Source: JBBSIG01 sp038232215 (GTDB lineage: Bacteria; Actinomycetota; Thermoleophilia; Gaiellales; Gaiellaceae). Taken from it: a stretch of 8,943 nucleotides of DNA. The notes beneath the pieces are model-generated. The model was not told the DNA's origin. It made no database searches and saw only the letters and a program-made list of their open reading frames with translations. The position numbers and the translations under genes were made by a program. The stretch spans positions 1-8,943 of the forward strand of contig JBBSIG010000097.1 of NCBI GenBank assembly GCA_038232215.1. The letters run 5' to 3'. Shown here piece after piece: positions 1-6,755 of the stretch. The first letter of the stretch is position 1, and the number at the start of each line of letters is the position of its first letter.

Positions 1-1
1 C

Positions 2-25
2 ATCCGCTACCCGAAGGCGGCGTAA
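2..25 (+). CDS. Possible C-terminal end of group II intron reverse transcriptase/maturase (partial)
   Basis: One frame reads IRYPKAA and then TAA at 23-25, 22 bases before domain V. Bacterial group II introns normally carry their reverse transcriptase/maturase in domain IV, with the stop a short distance before domain V, so position and frame fit. Only seven residues are in the window and they have no diagnostic motif. The call therefore rests on position relative to the intron RNA, not on protein similarity. Confidence 0.35.
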   Translation: MRYPKAA

Positions 26-47
26 CCATGTCCAGAAGACCGTCGGA

Positions 48-80
48 GAGCCGTATGCGGGAAAACCGCACGTACGGATC
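48..80 (+). ncRNA. Group II intron domain V hairpin
   Basis: The 5' strand GAGCCGTATGCGG (48-60) pairs through a GAAAA loop (61-65) with CCGCACGTACGGATC (66-80). Pairs run 48-80, 49-79, 51-77 to 55-73, then 56-70 to 60-66. The two-base bulge CG at 71-72 is the hallmark of domain V and helps bind the catalytic metals. The catalytic triad AGC is at 49-51. One oddity: the triad G (50) faces A78, where a U giving a G-U wobble is usual. This may be a natural variant or early decay. The fold and the near-consensus sequence make the identification strong. Confidence 0.87.
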
Positions 81-135
81 GAAAGGGGGATGGGGAAACG
101 TGGCCGCAGCACGGGCGACGCGCCCCTGACTACCA

Positions 136-1308
136 ATGCCCGCCCGGCGACTCCACTTCGGCTTGGCCCTCTCCGCAGGGCTCGCGGCGCTCGTGACCGC
201 CGTGGCGTCCGCTCACTCGGCGGCGCCCGAGCCACTTCTACGTACCTCCGGGCCCGTCCAGGAGCTGGCAGCCAACGCCGCCAACGTTGCGCTCACGGTC
301 GGACGCACGAAGGCCGACTGCGACCACGCGCTGGTCTGGAACCCGCTCGAGCGCTCGGTCGTTCGGCTCGGAACCTCGCGACGCCCCTGCGCGCGGGTCA
401 GCACGGGAGAGGGGCTCTACGGCCTCGCCCTGGCCGGGCGGCGCGCCGCTGGGGTCCACTACGTGGGCGGCAACGTTCGCGAGCTATCGGTGTTGACCAG
501 CACGATCGGGCTGCCCCGGGCGACCACCCGCCTCTCGTTCTCGAGCTACGACCTCGACCTGTCGGCGGGCGACTTCGCCGGCGACGCTCGCGGCGGCGGC
601 TCGCAGCTCGTCTTCGCCACCTGGCACGCCTGTACGACGGCGGAGGTCGGTACCTCACGGTGTCGGCCCGGGACGGTATCGGGTATCGACGCCGAGCGGC
701 TCTGGCAGGTCACCGGCGGCGGCAAGAGGATGCTCGCCTCGGCGCAGGGGGAGCTGTCGGCGCTCGCCGTCGGCGGCGGACTGGTGGCCGCCCGCCGCGG
801 CGACGGCTCGTTGGCTCTGCTTTCCGCCGACGGCTCCACGCGGCGCGTCTTTCGCTTTCGGCCGGGTGAGGCTCGAGCCGCCGTGCTGACGGCCCCAGCC
901 GCCGGCCCGACGCTCGTGGTGCTCCGGAGGGACGCGGCGGGGGGCGACGCGCTGCTCGTCTACGACGTCGTCCGCGGCACCCTGGAGCGTACGTGGCGGC
1001 TTCCGGCCGCCCGGACGAGCGGGCCCGGGCAGTGCGGCGCGCCGCCCGACCTCTGCCCCGCCCGCCCGCCGGTGCTCCGGCTGGAAGACGTGGAGAGCGG
1101 CATCGCGGTCTACGTGCTCGGCCGCGACGTCCATCTGCTCCGCCTCTCGGACGGACGCGACGTGACCCTGGCCGCAGCCGGGGTGGGCACGGTGCACGCG
1201 CAGCTGGAGCCGGTCGGGCTCTGGTACTCCTACGCCGAGCCGAGCAGCACTCTGTCGGGCCGCGTCGCCTTCGTTCCGTTCCGCGACGTGCTCCGCCGGC
1301 TGGGGTAG
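136..1308 (+). CDS. Secreted protein of unrecognised family, probably beta-propeller-like
   Basis: The 390-residue product begins with a Sec-type signal peptide: basic residues at 4-5, a hydrophobic core at about 8-24, and likely cleavage near ASA/HS (24-28). The mature part is rich in short strands ending in glycine turns, for example around 95-113, 205-235 and 258-280, as in beta-propellers. No metal or catalytic motif stands out. Six cysteines (62, 85, 166, 176, 300, 307) could form three disulfides, consistent with export. The start at 136 gives a complete signal peptide, and an in-frame TGA at 127-129 blocks extension in unspliced RNA. No Shine-Dalgarno is visible upstream, because that sequence is the end of the group II intron. 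The ribosome site may lie in the upstream exon, or the true 5' end may have been displaced. The gene is convergent with the phosphatase gene. I do not recognise its function. Confidence 0.8.
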   Translation: MPARRLHFGLALSAGLAALVTAVASAHSAAPEPLLRTSGPVQELAANAANVALTVGRTKADCDHALVWNPLERSVVRLGTSRRPCARVSTGEGLYGLALAGRRAAGVHYVGGNVRELSVLTSTIGLPRATTRLSFSSYDLDLSAGDFAGDARGGGSQLVFATWHACTTAEVGTSRCRPGTVSGIDAERLWQVTGGGKRMLASAQGELSALAVGGGLVAARRGDGSLALLSADGSTRRVFRFRPGEARAAVLTAPAAGPTLVVLRRDAAGGDALLVYDVVRGTLERTWRLPAARTSGPGQCGAPPDLCPARPPVLRLEDVESGIAVYVLGRDVHLLRLSDGRDVTLAAAGVGTVHAQLEPVGLWYSYAEPSSTLSGRVAFVPFRDVLRRLG

Positions 1309-1325
1309 GACGAGCTGTCTTCGCC

Positions 1326-1354
1326 CGGTGGGGGGGGCGTGTCCCGCCCCACCG
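1326..1354. terminator. GC-rich hairpin between convergent genes, probable bidirectional terminator
   Basis: CGGTGGGG (1326-1333) and CCCCACCG (1347-1354) form a perfect 8-bp stem. Further G-C pairing is possible inside (1334-1337 with 1343-1345). The hairpin sits in the 54-base gap between the stop of the plus-strand secreted protein and the stop of the minus-strand phosphatase. Neither side has a T-run, so it is not a classic rho-independent terminator. T-poor hairpins at convergent gene ends are common in high-GC actinobacteria. Confidence 0.5.
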
Positions 1355-1362
1355 CGCTCACC

Positions 1363-2799
1363 TCAATGGCACGAGGTGGAGCCGGCGTCCGAGAAGGTGC
1401 GGCCGCTCTCCGGGACGAACCGCCAGTCGTAGCTTCCCGGGCGCAGCGTCAGCCTGAGGACGCCGAACGTGTCGGCGTTCCTCACCTCGCTGTTCGGCTG
1501 GGCGGTGCCGAGGGGCTGATGAGCCTTGCCGCCCGTCCCGACGACGAACTCGCGGATCCCCCGCCCGTCCGGCTGCTGCGCGGGGTTCTGCGGCGCGAAC
1601 CGCTCATAGATGTGATCGTGGGCGTTCAGCACGACGTCCGCTCCGGCGGAGTACAACGTCTTCCAGAGCGCGTCGTACGTCGCGTCGTTGCCGTGCTCGA
1701 GGCCCGAGGAGAAGCGCGGCCGGTGCCAGTAGGCGAGCGTGCAGGCGGCGGGGTGTGCGGCCAGATCCGCGGTCAGCCACTGCTGTTGCGGCGAGCCTGA
1801 CGCGACGGAGAGCTCGGAGTTGAGAGCCACCAGGTGCCAGGTGCCGACGTCGAAGCTGTAGTAGCCCCTGGTCGGGTCGCCTGCCGCGGCCCCGAAGTAG
1901 GCGTAGTACCCGGCTGCCCCCGCGAAGTGGTACTCGTGGTTGCCCGGCGCGGGGTGCGTGATCTCCTTCACCCTGCCCCACGTCGGCTCGTAGACCTGCT
2001 GGAAGCTCGACAGCTCGCCGTTCTCGTACTGGTTGTCGCCGAGGGTGAGGACGGCCGTCAGGCCGGAGCCCACCAGCAGGTCCGACGTCTCGCGCTGGCG
2101 GCATTCGTACGTGATGTCGCCGGGCTGACAGGCGATGTCGCCGGCGGCTGCGACGACCGGGTCGGACGGGGCCGGCGGTGGGGGAGGCGGTGGCGGTGGC
2201 GGCGGTGGCGGTGGCGGTGGCGGCGGTGGCGGTGGCGGCGGTGGGGGAGGCGGAGGCGGAGGTGGCGGTGGCGGCAGCTCCTCGGCCACTGCCAGACTCG
2301 TGTCGGAGGCGAGGCAGTTGTTGTCCTCGTTCGCCTCTCGCACCTGCGCGAGGTCGTCGGAGCACGCGAGCAGGAAGTAGACACCGGCCCGTGCGTCGGT
2401 CGGGAGGGTGACGAGGACGCTTCCCGCGGAGCTGCCGCCGCGCTGCAGGCCGTCGACGTCGCGCCGGCCCGGGAGCTGCAGGTCGTCGGCGCTTCTGGCA
2501 CCGTCGCTCGAGAGGTAGTAGCGGGTGGTCGATCCCTCGGCCCACTTGCGCCCGACGTTCTCGACCACGTCGGAGACGGAGAGCTGCGCCCCGCGTATCT
2601 CCGCTGTCGGCGGGTTGGAAACGGAGCTGACGATCAGGTCGGGCCTGCGGGGAGCGGCGGCACCCGCGTCTCGTGACCCGCCGTCCTGCCTGGCCTCGAC
2701 GGGGACGGCCGACTGGAGCGCCGCGAGGGCCGCCAGGGCCGCCGCGATCGTCACGGCGGCCTTCCGACTCTTGCTCTGGAGAGGGGGACGGAGTGGCAT
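1363..2799 (-). CDS. Exported CARDB / polyproline / calcineurin-like metallophosphatase protein
   Basis: The protein has 478 residues and probably hydrolyses phosphoester bonds outside the cell; the substrate is unknown. It starts with a signal peptide (basic residues 10-13, hydrophobic 14-32, cleavage near VEA, 34-36). A CARDB-type Ig-like domain follows (about 53-170, opening PDLIVSSV and closing around NEDNN). Next come 34 consecutive prolines (176-209) and a metallophosphatase domain (about 215-478). Metal-site motifs of that family are all present: GDIA (D221), GDN (254-256), GNHEY (286-290), H359 in WHRP, and HDH (394-396). It resembles purple-acid-phosphatase-like secreted enzymes. The ATG at 2799 was chosen because it places the signal peptide at the N-terminus; a GTG at 2847 would add 16 residues that do not fit one. 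The ribosome site is weak (GGCGGGG just upstream). It lies 114 bases downstream of the hydrolase gene on the same strand. Confidence 0.9.
   Translation of the reverse strand: MPLRPPLQSKSRKAAVTIAAALAALAALQSAVPVEARQDGGSRDAGAAAPRRPDLIVSSVSNPPTAEIRGAQLSVSDVVENVGRKWAEGSTTRYYLSSDGARSADDLQLPGRRDVDGLQRGGSSAGSVLVTLPTDARAGVYFLLACSDDLAQVREANEDNNCLASDTSLAVAEELPPPPPPPPPPPPPPPPPPPPPPPPPPPPPPPPPPAPSDPVVAAAGDIACQPGDITYECRQRETSDLLVGSGLTAVLTLGDNQYENGELSSFQQVYEPTWGRVKEITHPAPGNHEYHFAGAAGYYAYFGAAAGDPTRGYYSFDVGTWHLVALNSELSVASGSPQQQWLTADLAAHPAACTLAYWHRPRFSSGLEHGNDATYDALWKTLYSAGADVVLNAHDHIYERFAPQNPAQQPDGRGIREFVVGTGGKAHQPLGTAQPNSEVRNADTFGVLRLTLRPGSYDWRFVPESGRTFSDAGSTSCH
2173..2274 (-). repeat. Proline-codon tract encoding 34 consecutive prolines
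   Basis: Thirty-four CCN codons in a row (mostly CCG and CCA, with a few CCT and CCC) appear on the plus strand as irregular CGG/TGG triplets. The tract links the CARDB and phosphatase domains. The mixed codons show selection for, or tolerance of, proline rather than pure microsatellite slippage, though length variation between strains is likely. Runs of prolines stall ribosomes and depend on elongation factor EF-P. Confidence 0.95.
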
Positions 2800-2913
2800 G
2801 CCCCGCCAAGCTAGGCACGGATCGAAGGTGCCACAAGTGTCCGTCACAGACTCGGCACACAGTTGTCACGTCCCCGACGCAAACGCCGTCGCGGACTCGG
2901 CGAGGGCTCGCGC

Positions 2914-4687
2914 CTACCCGGCGGCGGCGGCGGACTGGTACGCGGCGTACGAGGGCTTGTTGCCCCAGTCGAAGCGAATCAGCCCGAAGTTGTCCTCGAC
3001 GCTCGAGAGGCTCGTGCTCTGATCCCTCTGGCTGTACCAGAAGGCGGGTCCCGCCCAGCTCCAGCCCTTGAGCCTCGCGTACGCGTCGCCGACCAGCTGC
3101 GCCTGTGCGGCCTCCGAGACGGCCTGGCCAGCGGTGCCGGTCGGAGCTCCGAACTCGGTGGCCCAGATCTGCTTGTCGCCGTCGCCGTTCGCGGCCATGA
3201 TGCTGCGGAGGCTCGGGCTCGTCTCGGCCATCTGCGACCAGGCGCTCCACGGCGCGTAGCCGAGCCCGTAGGGGAAGTTGTACGGTGATGCCCGAGCGCG
3301 TCGAAGGAGCCGTGGGCGCCCGCCGCGTACATGGCCTCCAGGTACGTGAGCGGGTTCATGTGGGATTCGTCGCGCTGGCCGTACGCGCCGAAGGGCGAGA
3401 GGCCGCCGCTCACGATCGTCGCGGAGGGGTCGACGCCCTTCGCCGCTGCGTAAGCCAGCTTCAGCATCGCCGTATAGCGGGCCGGATCGGGGCTCGGCTG
3501 CCAGAAGGCGATGTTCGGCTCGTTCCAGATCTCGTAGGCATGGACGCCGAAGGCGGCGTAGCGGCGGACCGCCGCCCCGACGAAGCGGGCGTAGTCGGAG
3601 AGGTCGGCAGGCGGGTAGGTCGGCGTCGTGCCGGTCGCTCGCGCCCAGGGCGGCGTGTAGAGAATCGTGGCGAGCACCTTGATCCCGCGGGCGTTCGCGC
3701 CGTTGACGACGTTGTCGAAGGGCGTCCAGTTGTAGGTCGACGGGCCGGCGTACTGGACGACGTTCCAGTTGATGTCGAACCGGACCCAGCCGGCGTGGGC
3801 GGCCTGCATGCGGTCGAGATAGAGCGCGAGCTCCCCGGAGCTCAGGTTGTGGACGTTGCCGCCCGTAGCCATGCCGAACCGTGCCGCCGGGGACGCCTGA
3901 GCCGGTGCAGGCTCCGGCGCAGCCCGCACGAGCGCCGTCTGCGCGCTCGCCGCGGTCGCCGAGCCGCTGGCATTGCTGGCGGTGACCGTGACCCGGATCG
4001 TGCGGTCGACGTCGGCCGACGTGAGCACGTAGCTCGCCGCGGCGGCGCCGGCGATCGTCGTGCAGCCGGCGCCCGCTCCGTCGCAGCGGCCCCAGGCATA
4101 CGCGTACGAGGTGGGCGAGCCCGACCAGCTGCCGGTGGAGCTCGTCAGCGTCTGACCGACCTGTGTCGTACCGGAGACGACCGGCGGAGCCGTGTTGGCC
4201 GGCGCGGGCTCGGGGACGGGCGGCGGCTTGGGCGCCGGCTCGGGGCTCGGAGACGGAGTGGGAGCGGGGGTGGGCGTGGGCGCGGCAGTCGGGGCGGGGG
4301 CGGCGACGACGCGCTCCGTCGCGAGCGAGGCAGCCGGGGTGGAGCGTTCTTGTTCGTCGCGGTCACGAGGATGCGGAGCTTGAAGCCGACGTCGCCCGAC
4401 TGGATGGTGTAGGTCGACTCGCTCGCGTCCGCGATCGGGCTGCAGACGGCGACCGCCTCGTCGCAGCGCTGCCACTGGAGATCGAAGCTCGCGGAGGGGC
4501 CGGACCAGTCCCCGACGCTCGCAGTCAGGGTCTCGGACGCCATCGGAATGCCCTTCAGCACGGGCAGGCTCTCGTTGTCCGGAGGACTCTGCCCGGGGGA
4601 ACCCGACCCGTCCCCCCGCGCGCTCGCCCCGGGAAAGAGGAGAAGGAGCCGCAGCAGGAGTGGGACCGATTGGAGCAGGCGGCGCAT
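2914..4687 (-). pseudogene. Exported clan GH-A glycoside hydrolase (GH5/GH39-like) with two Ig-like modules, broken by two frameshifts
   Basis: Three reading-frame segments join into one 591-residue protein if one base is restored near 4341-4348 and one near 3284-3285. Order: signal peptide (1-24); Ig-like module (about 45-112); Pro/Thr/Ala linker (about 130-165); second Ig-like module (about 168-255, with the GQTLT...GSWSG pattern seen in Thermoleophilia exported proteins); catalytic TIM barrel (about 270-591). In restored numbering, the acid/base glutamate is E390 in EIWNEPN and the nucleophile is E512 in WATEFG, as in clan GH-A. It would hydrolyse an extracellular polysaccharide or glycoside; the substrate is unknown. 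The start at 4687 has AGGAG three bases upstream, a short spacing. Unrepaired, the first segment stops at 4145 without the catalytic domain. The intact coding character on both sides of each break suggests a sequencing error or very recent inactivation. Confidence 0.85.
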
Positions 4688-4723
4688 CCGCTCCTGTGTT
4701 TCGGGAGGCCGGTGGTCGGCGTC

Positions 4724-4740
4724 ATCACCTGTCGAGTGAT
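4724..4740. promoter_or_regulatory. Short inverted repeat, possible operator
   Basis: ATCAC (4724-4728) and GTGAT (4736-4740) form a perfect 5-bp inverted repeat with a 7-base spacer. It lies 37 bases upstream of the hydrolase start codon, where a dimeric regulator could act on that gene. A repeat this short can arise by chance, and no regulator gene is in the window. Confidence 0.25.
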
Positions 4741-4855
4741 CGCGCCGTGGAAGAGGGATCCCGAGGTCCGGCCAGGCGAGCCGACGGTCGGGGCGCCGGG
4801 CTCGTCGCAGAGCGCGCCGGGCGCATCCGGCTCAGCGGCGCGGCAGCCGAGCTCC

Positions 4856-4884
4856 TTGACTTCCGCCCCCCGGTCTCGTTTGAT
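4856..4884 (+). promoter_or_regulatory. Sigma-70-like promoter candidate for the importer operon
   Basis: TTGACT (4856-4861, five of six matches to the -35 consensus) is followed after exactly 17 bases by TTTGAT (4879-4884, four of six matches to the -10 consensus). Transcription would start near 4891, leaving a leader of about 35 bases before the TTG start at 4926. In such GC-rich DNA this AT-rich pair is notable. No experimental support is available. Confidence 0.5.
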
Positions 4885-4925
4885 GGTCGAGGACGTGGGC
4901 GGAACGTCGACCAGGTAGCCGCTTC

Positions 4926-5765
4926 TTGAGCACCGACTCCCTCGCGGGCGTGCACGCTGTGTCCGGATCGGCGGACGCGAGCGTCCCGGTCGTCCGGCTC
5001 GAGGCGATCCGAAAGAGCTTCGGCGACAACGCCGTCCTGCGGGGGATCGACCTCACGGTCGACGCCGGTAAGACGCTCGTGATCGTCGGCCCGAGCGGGA
5101 GCGGCAAGAGCACGCTGCTGCGCTGCGTGAACCTGCTCGAGCCGCTCGACTCGGGGCAGATCTTCTTCGAGGGGAAGGAGATCACGCGCCGGGGCACGGA
5201 CGTCTCGGCCGTCCGTCAGCGGATCGGGATGGTCTTCCAGCAGTTCAACCTGTTTCCGCACCTGAAGGTGATCGACAACCTGACGCTGGCCACGCGCCGC
5301 ATCCGCAAGCGGCCACGGGTCGAGGCGGAGACGCGGGCCCACGAGCTGCTCGCCCGCGTCGGGCTGGAGGAGAAGGCCGGACAGCACCCGCACCAGCTCT
5401 CCGGCGGCCAGCAGCAGCGGGTCGCCATCGCGCGGGCGCTGATGATGGAGCCGCACGTCATGCTCTTCGACGAGGTCACGTCTGCGCTCGACCCCGAGCT
5501 CGTGGGCGAGGTCCTCGTCGTCATGCGCGACCTGGCGCGGGACGGAATGACGATGCTCGTCGTCACTCACGAGATGCAGTTCGCGCGCGAGGTGGGCGAT
5601 CACCTCGTCTTCATGGACGAGGGCCGGATCGTCGAGCAGGGCCGGCCGCCGGAGGTGCTCGATCGTCCGCAGGAGGAGCGGACGCGCCGCTTCCTGCGCC
5701 GGTCGCTCCAGCTCGCCCACTCGCTCGAGGAATTGACCATCACCGAGGAAGGAGAACCTGCATGA
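4926..5765 (+). CDS. Polar amino acid ABC importer, ATP-binding subunit (GlnQ/HisP family)
   Basis: This 279-residue cytoplasmic ATPase powers the importer encoded downstream. All ABC motifs are intact: Walker A GPSGSGKS (55-62), Q-loop glutamine in MVFQQFNLFPH (102-112), signature LSGGQQQR (158-165), Walker B MLFDE (179-183), D-loop SALD (186-189) and H-loop H215. The FQQFNLFPH and EVTSALDPE sequences are typical of the polar amino acid (PAAT) family. The start is TTG at 4926, with AGG (4913-4915) ten bases upstream. In-frame GTG codons at 4950 and 4959 are alternatives, since the domain itself only begins near residue 22. The gene comes first in the operon, which is unusual because the binding protein often leads, and its stop overlaps the next start (ATGA). 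The family is certain; the substrate is not. Confidence 0.95.
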   Translation: MSTDSLAGVHAVSGSADASVPVVRLEAIRKSFGDNAVLRGIDLTVDAGKTLVIVGPSGSGKSTLLRCVNLLEPLDSGQIFFEGKEITRRGTDVSAVRQRIGMVFQQFNLFPHLKVIDNLTLATRRIRKRPRVEAETRAHELLARVGLEEKAGQHPHQLSGGQQQRVAIARALMMEPHVMLFDEVTSALDPELVGEVLVVMRDLARDGMTMLVVTHEMQFAREVGDHLVFMDEGRIVEQGRPPEVLDRPQEERTRRFLRRSLQLAHSLEELTITEEGEPA

Positions 5766-6682
5766 AGCGATTCTCGATCGTCATCGCCGTCGCGGCGCTC
5801 GCCGCAGCGGCCTTCACTGCGTGGAGCGTGGCCGCTCCCGCGGGCGGGGAGGGAGCGGCGACCGCCGCCGCGAAGAAGCCGAAGCTGCCCGCCCTGCCGC
5901 CCGACGTCAAGAGCCGGCACCGCTGGCTGATCGGCGTCAAGTGCGACTTCCCGCCGTTCGGGTTCATCGACGTTCAGGGCAAGAACGGCGGCTACGACGT
6001 CGAGGTGGCGCGCCGCTTCGCGACGCTCGCCTTCGGCCGTCCGAACCGGATCAGTCTCATCTGCGTGAACACCCCGAACCGGATCCCGACCCTCCAGTCC
6101 TCGCGCGTCGACGTGATCATCTCGACGCTGACCTGGACGTCGTCGCGCGCCGAGGTGATCGACTTCTCGATCCCCTACTACTCGGCGACGGGGCGGCTGC
6201 TCGTGAAGAACGACTCGAGCATCAAGAGTCTCGCCGACGTGAAGGACAAGACGATCGTGACCACGCGCGGGGCGCTCTACGCGACGTGGGTCCGGAACTG
6301 CTTCAAGGACGCGAAGCTGCTCGAGGTCGACGGCACGGCCGCGGCCGTGCTTGCGCTGAAGGACGGGCGGGCGGACACGTTCATGTTCGACGACGCCTTC
6401 GTGCTCGGCGTCGCCACGCAGGATCGCGACCTCAAGCTCACGAACGACAAGTTCCTGAACGTGCCGTGGGGAATCGGGATCCGCAAGGACGACAAGGCGA
6501 CGAAGCGCTGGGTCGACGCGGCGATCAACTTCATGCGGCAGCGCAACGAGTTCGCCGCGATCCTGAAGCGCAATACGCCGAAGAAATACGTGGGCAGCTT
6601 CCTCGACCGCGTGCCGGGGCCGAAGACGAAGTTCCAGTACCCGGTCGGCAAGGACCCGACCTCCGACTGCAGCGGCACCTGA
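5762..6682 (+). CDS. Extracellular substrate-binding protein of a PAAT-type ABC importer (SBP_bac_3 family)
   Basis: The 306-residue exported protein captures the ligand and delivers it to the permeases. It has a Sec-type N-terminus (basic 2-3, hydrophobic 5-25), an Ala/Lys-rich spacer to about residue 50, and then the two-lobed binding domain (about 54-282). Ligand-site landmarks of the family are visible: R129 in the SSRAEVIDFSIPYY region, expected to hold an alpha-carboxylate, and D210/D211 in MFDDAF, expected to contact an amino group. This supports an amino-acid-like ligand. There is no lipobox cysteine in the signal peptide, which is odd for a monoderm binding protein. Four cysteines (61, 101, 180, 303) might form disulfides. 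The ATG at 5762 overlaps the ATPase stop and has a strong ribosome site, AAGGAG (5749-5754), seven bases upstream, which fits high expression. Confidence 0.94.
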   Translation: MKRFSIVIAVAALAAAAFTAWSVAAPAGGEGAATAAAKKPKLPALPPDVKSRHRWLIGVKCDFPPFGFIDVQGKNGGYDVEVARRFATLAFGRPNRISLICVNTPNRIPTLQSSRVDVIISTLTWTSSRAEVIDFSIPYYSATGRLLVKNDSSIKSLADVKDKTIVTTRGALYATWVRNCFKDAKLLEVDGTAAAVLALKDGRADTFMFDDAFVLGVATQDRDLKLTNDKFLNVPWGIGIRKDDKATKRWVDAAINFMRQRNEFAAILKRNTPKKYVGSFLDRVPGPKTKFQYPVGKDPTSDCSGT

Positions 6683-6705
6683 GGGCCTGAGACTCGACTG
6701 AGAGA

Positions 6706-6742
6706 CCGGCCGGCGGCCGCGTTCGCGCGCGGCCGCCGCCGG
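6706..6742 (+). promoter_or_regulatory. Strong intercistronic hairpin between binding protein and permease genes
   Basis: GGCGGCCGCG (6712-6721) and CGCGGCCGCC (6728-6737) form a perfect 10-bp stem around TTCGCG. It extends by 6711-6738 and, past a bulged C6710, by 6706-6709 with 6739-6742. The hairpin starts 24 bases after the binding protein stop and ends 13 bases before the permease ATG. No T-run follows, so full termination is unlikely. Similar hairpins in other importer operons stabilise the upstream message or attenuate the downstream genes, giving excess binding protein. That role is inferred here. Confidence 0.65.
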
Positions 6743-6755
6743 CTTCCCTACGGCG

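Larger units (their letters stand above)
1..135 (+). mobile_element. Group II intron, 3' end only (domains V and VI)
   Basis: This is the tail of a self-splicing retroelement whose body lies upstream of the window. A domain V hairpin is seen at 48-80. It is followed by a GC-rich segment in which GGGG at 85-88 can pair with CCCC at 123-126, as the basal stem of domain VI. The sequence CTGACTAC (126-133) after it resembles group II 3' ends, with A129 a candidate branch-point adenosine. The exact 3' splice site is uncertain. It should lie at about 133-137, because group II introns end in A-pyrimidine and AC (132-133) and AT (136-137) both qualify. A stop codon at 23-25 may end the intron-encoded protein. 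The 5' part, exon binding sites and class cannot be seen, so activity cannot be judged. Confidence 0.75.
4688..4925. other. Divergent intergenic region
   Basis: This 238-base gap separates the minus-strand hydrolase start from the plus-strand importer operon. It is the longest stretch without a gene. No convincing small coding frame is seen. It holds a ribosome site for the hydrolase (AGGAG at about 4691-4695 on the minus strand), an inverted repeat (4724-4740), and a promoter candidate for the importer operon (4856-4884). Confidence 0.6.

Noticed and set aside
2173..2274. Possible CRISPR-like or tandem-repeat array
   Set aside because: It is an irregular triplet pattern explained fully by proline codons. 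There are no spacers or repeat units of CRISPR size.
2135..2380. Plus-strand frame encoding a long polyglycine protein
   Set aside because: It is the antisense of the proline tract in the phosphatase gene. It has no ribosome site and no domain outside the repeat.
2800..2913. Separate promoter for the phosphatase gene
   Set aside because: TTGTGG and TAGCTT at 17-base spacing on the minus strand match consensus at only three of six positions each, too weak to report as a feature.
3275..4350. Programmed ribosomal frameshifting in the hydrolase gene
   Set aside because: Neither break shows a slippery heptamer or a downstream pseudoknot-like element. Two recoding events in one exported hydrolase would be very unlikely.
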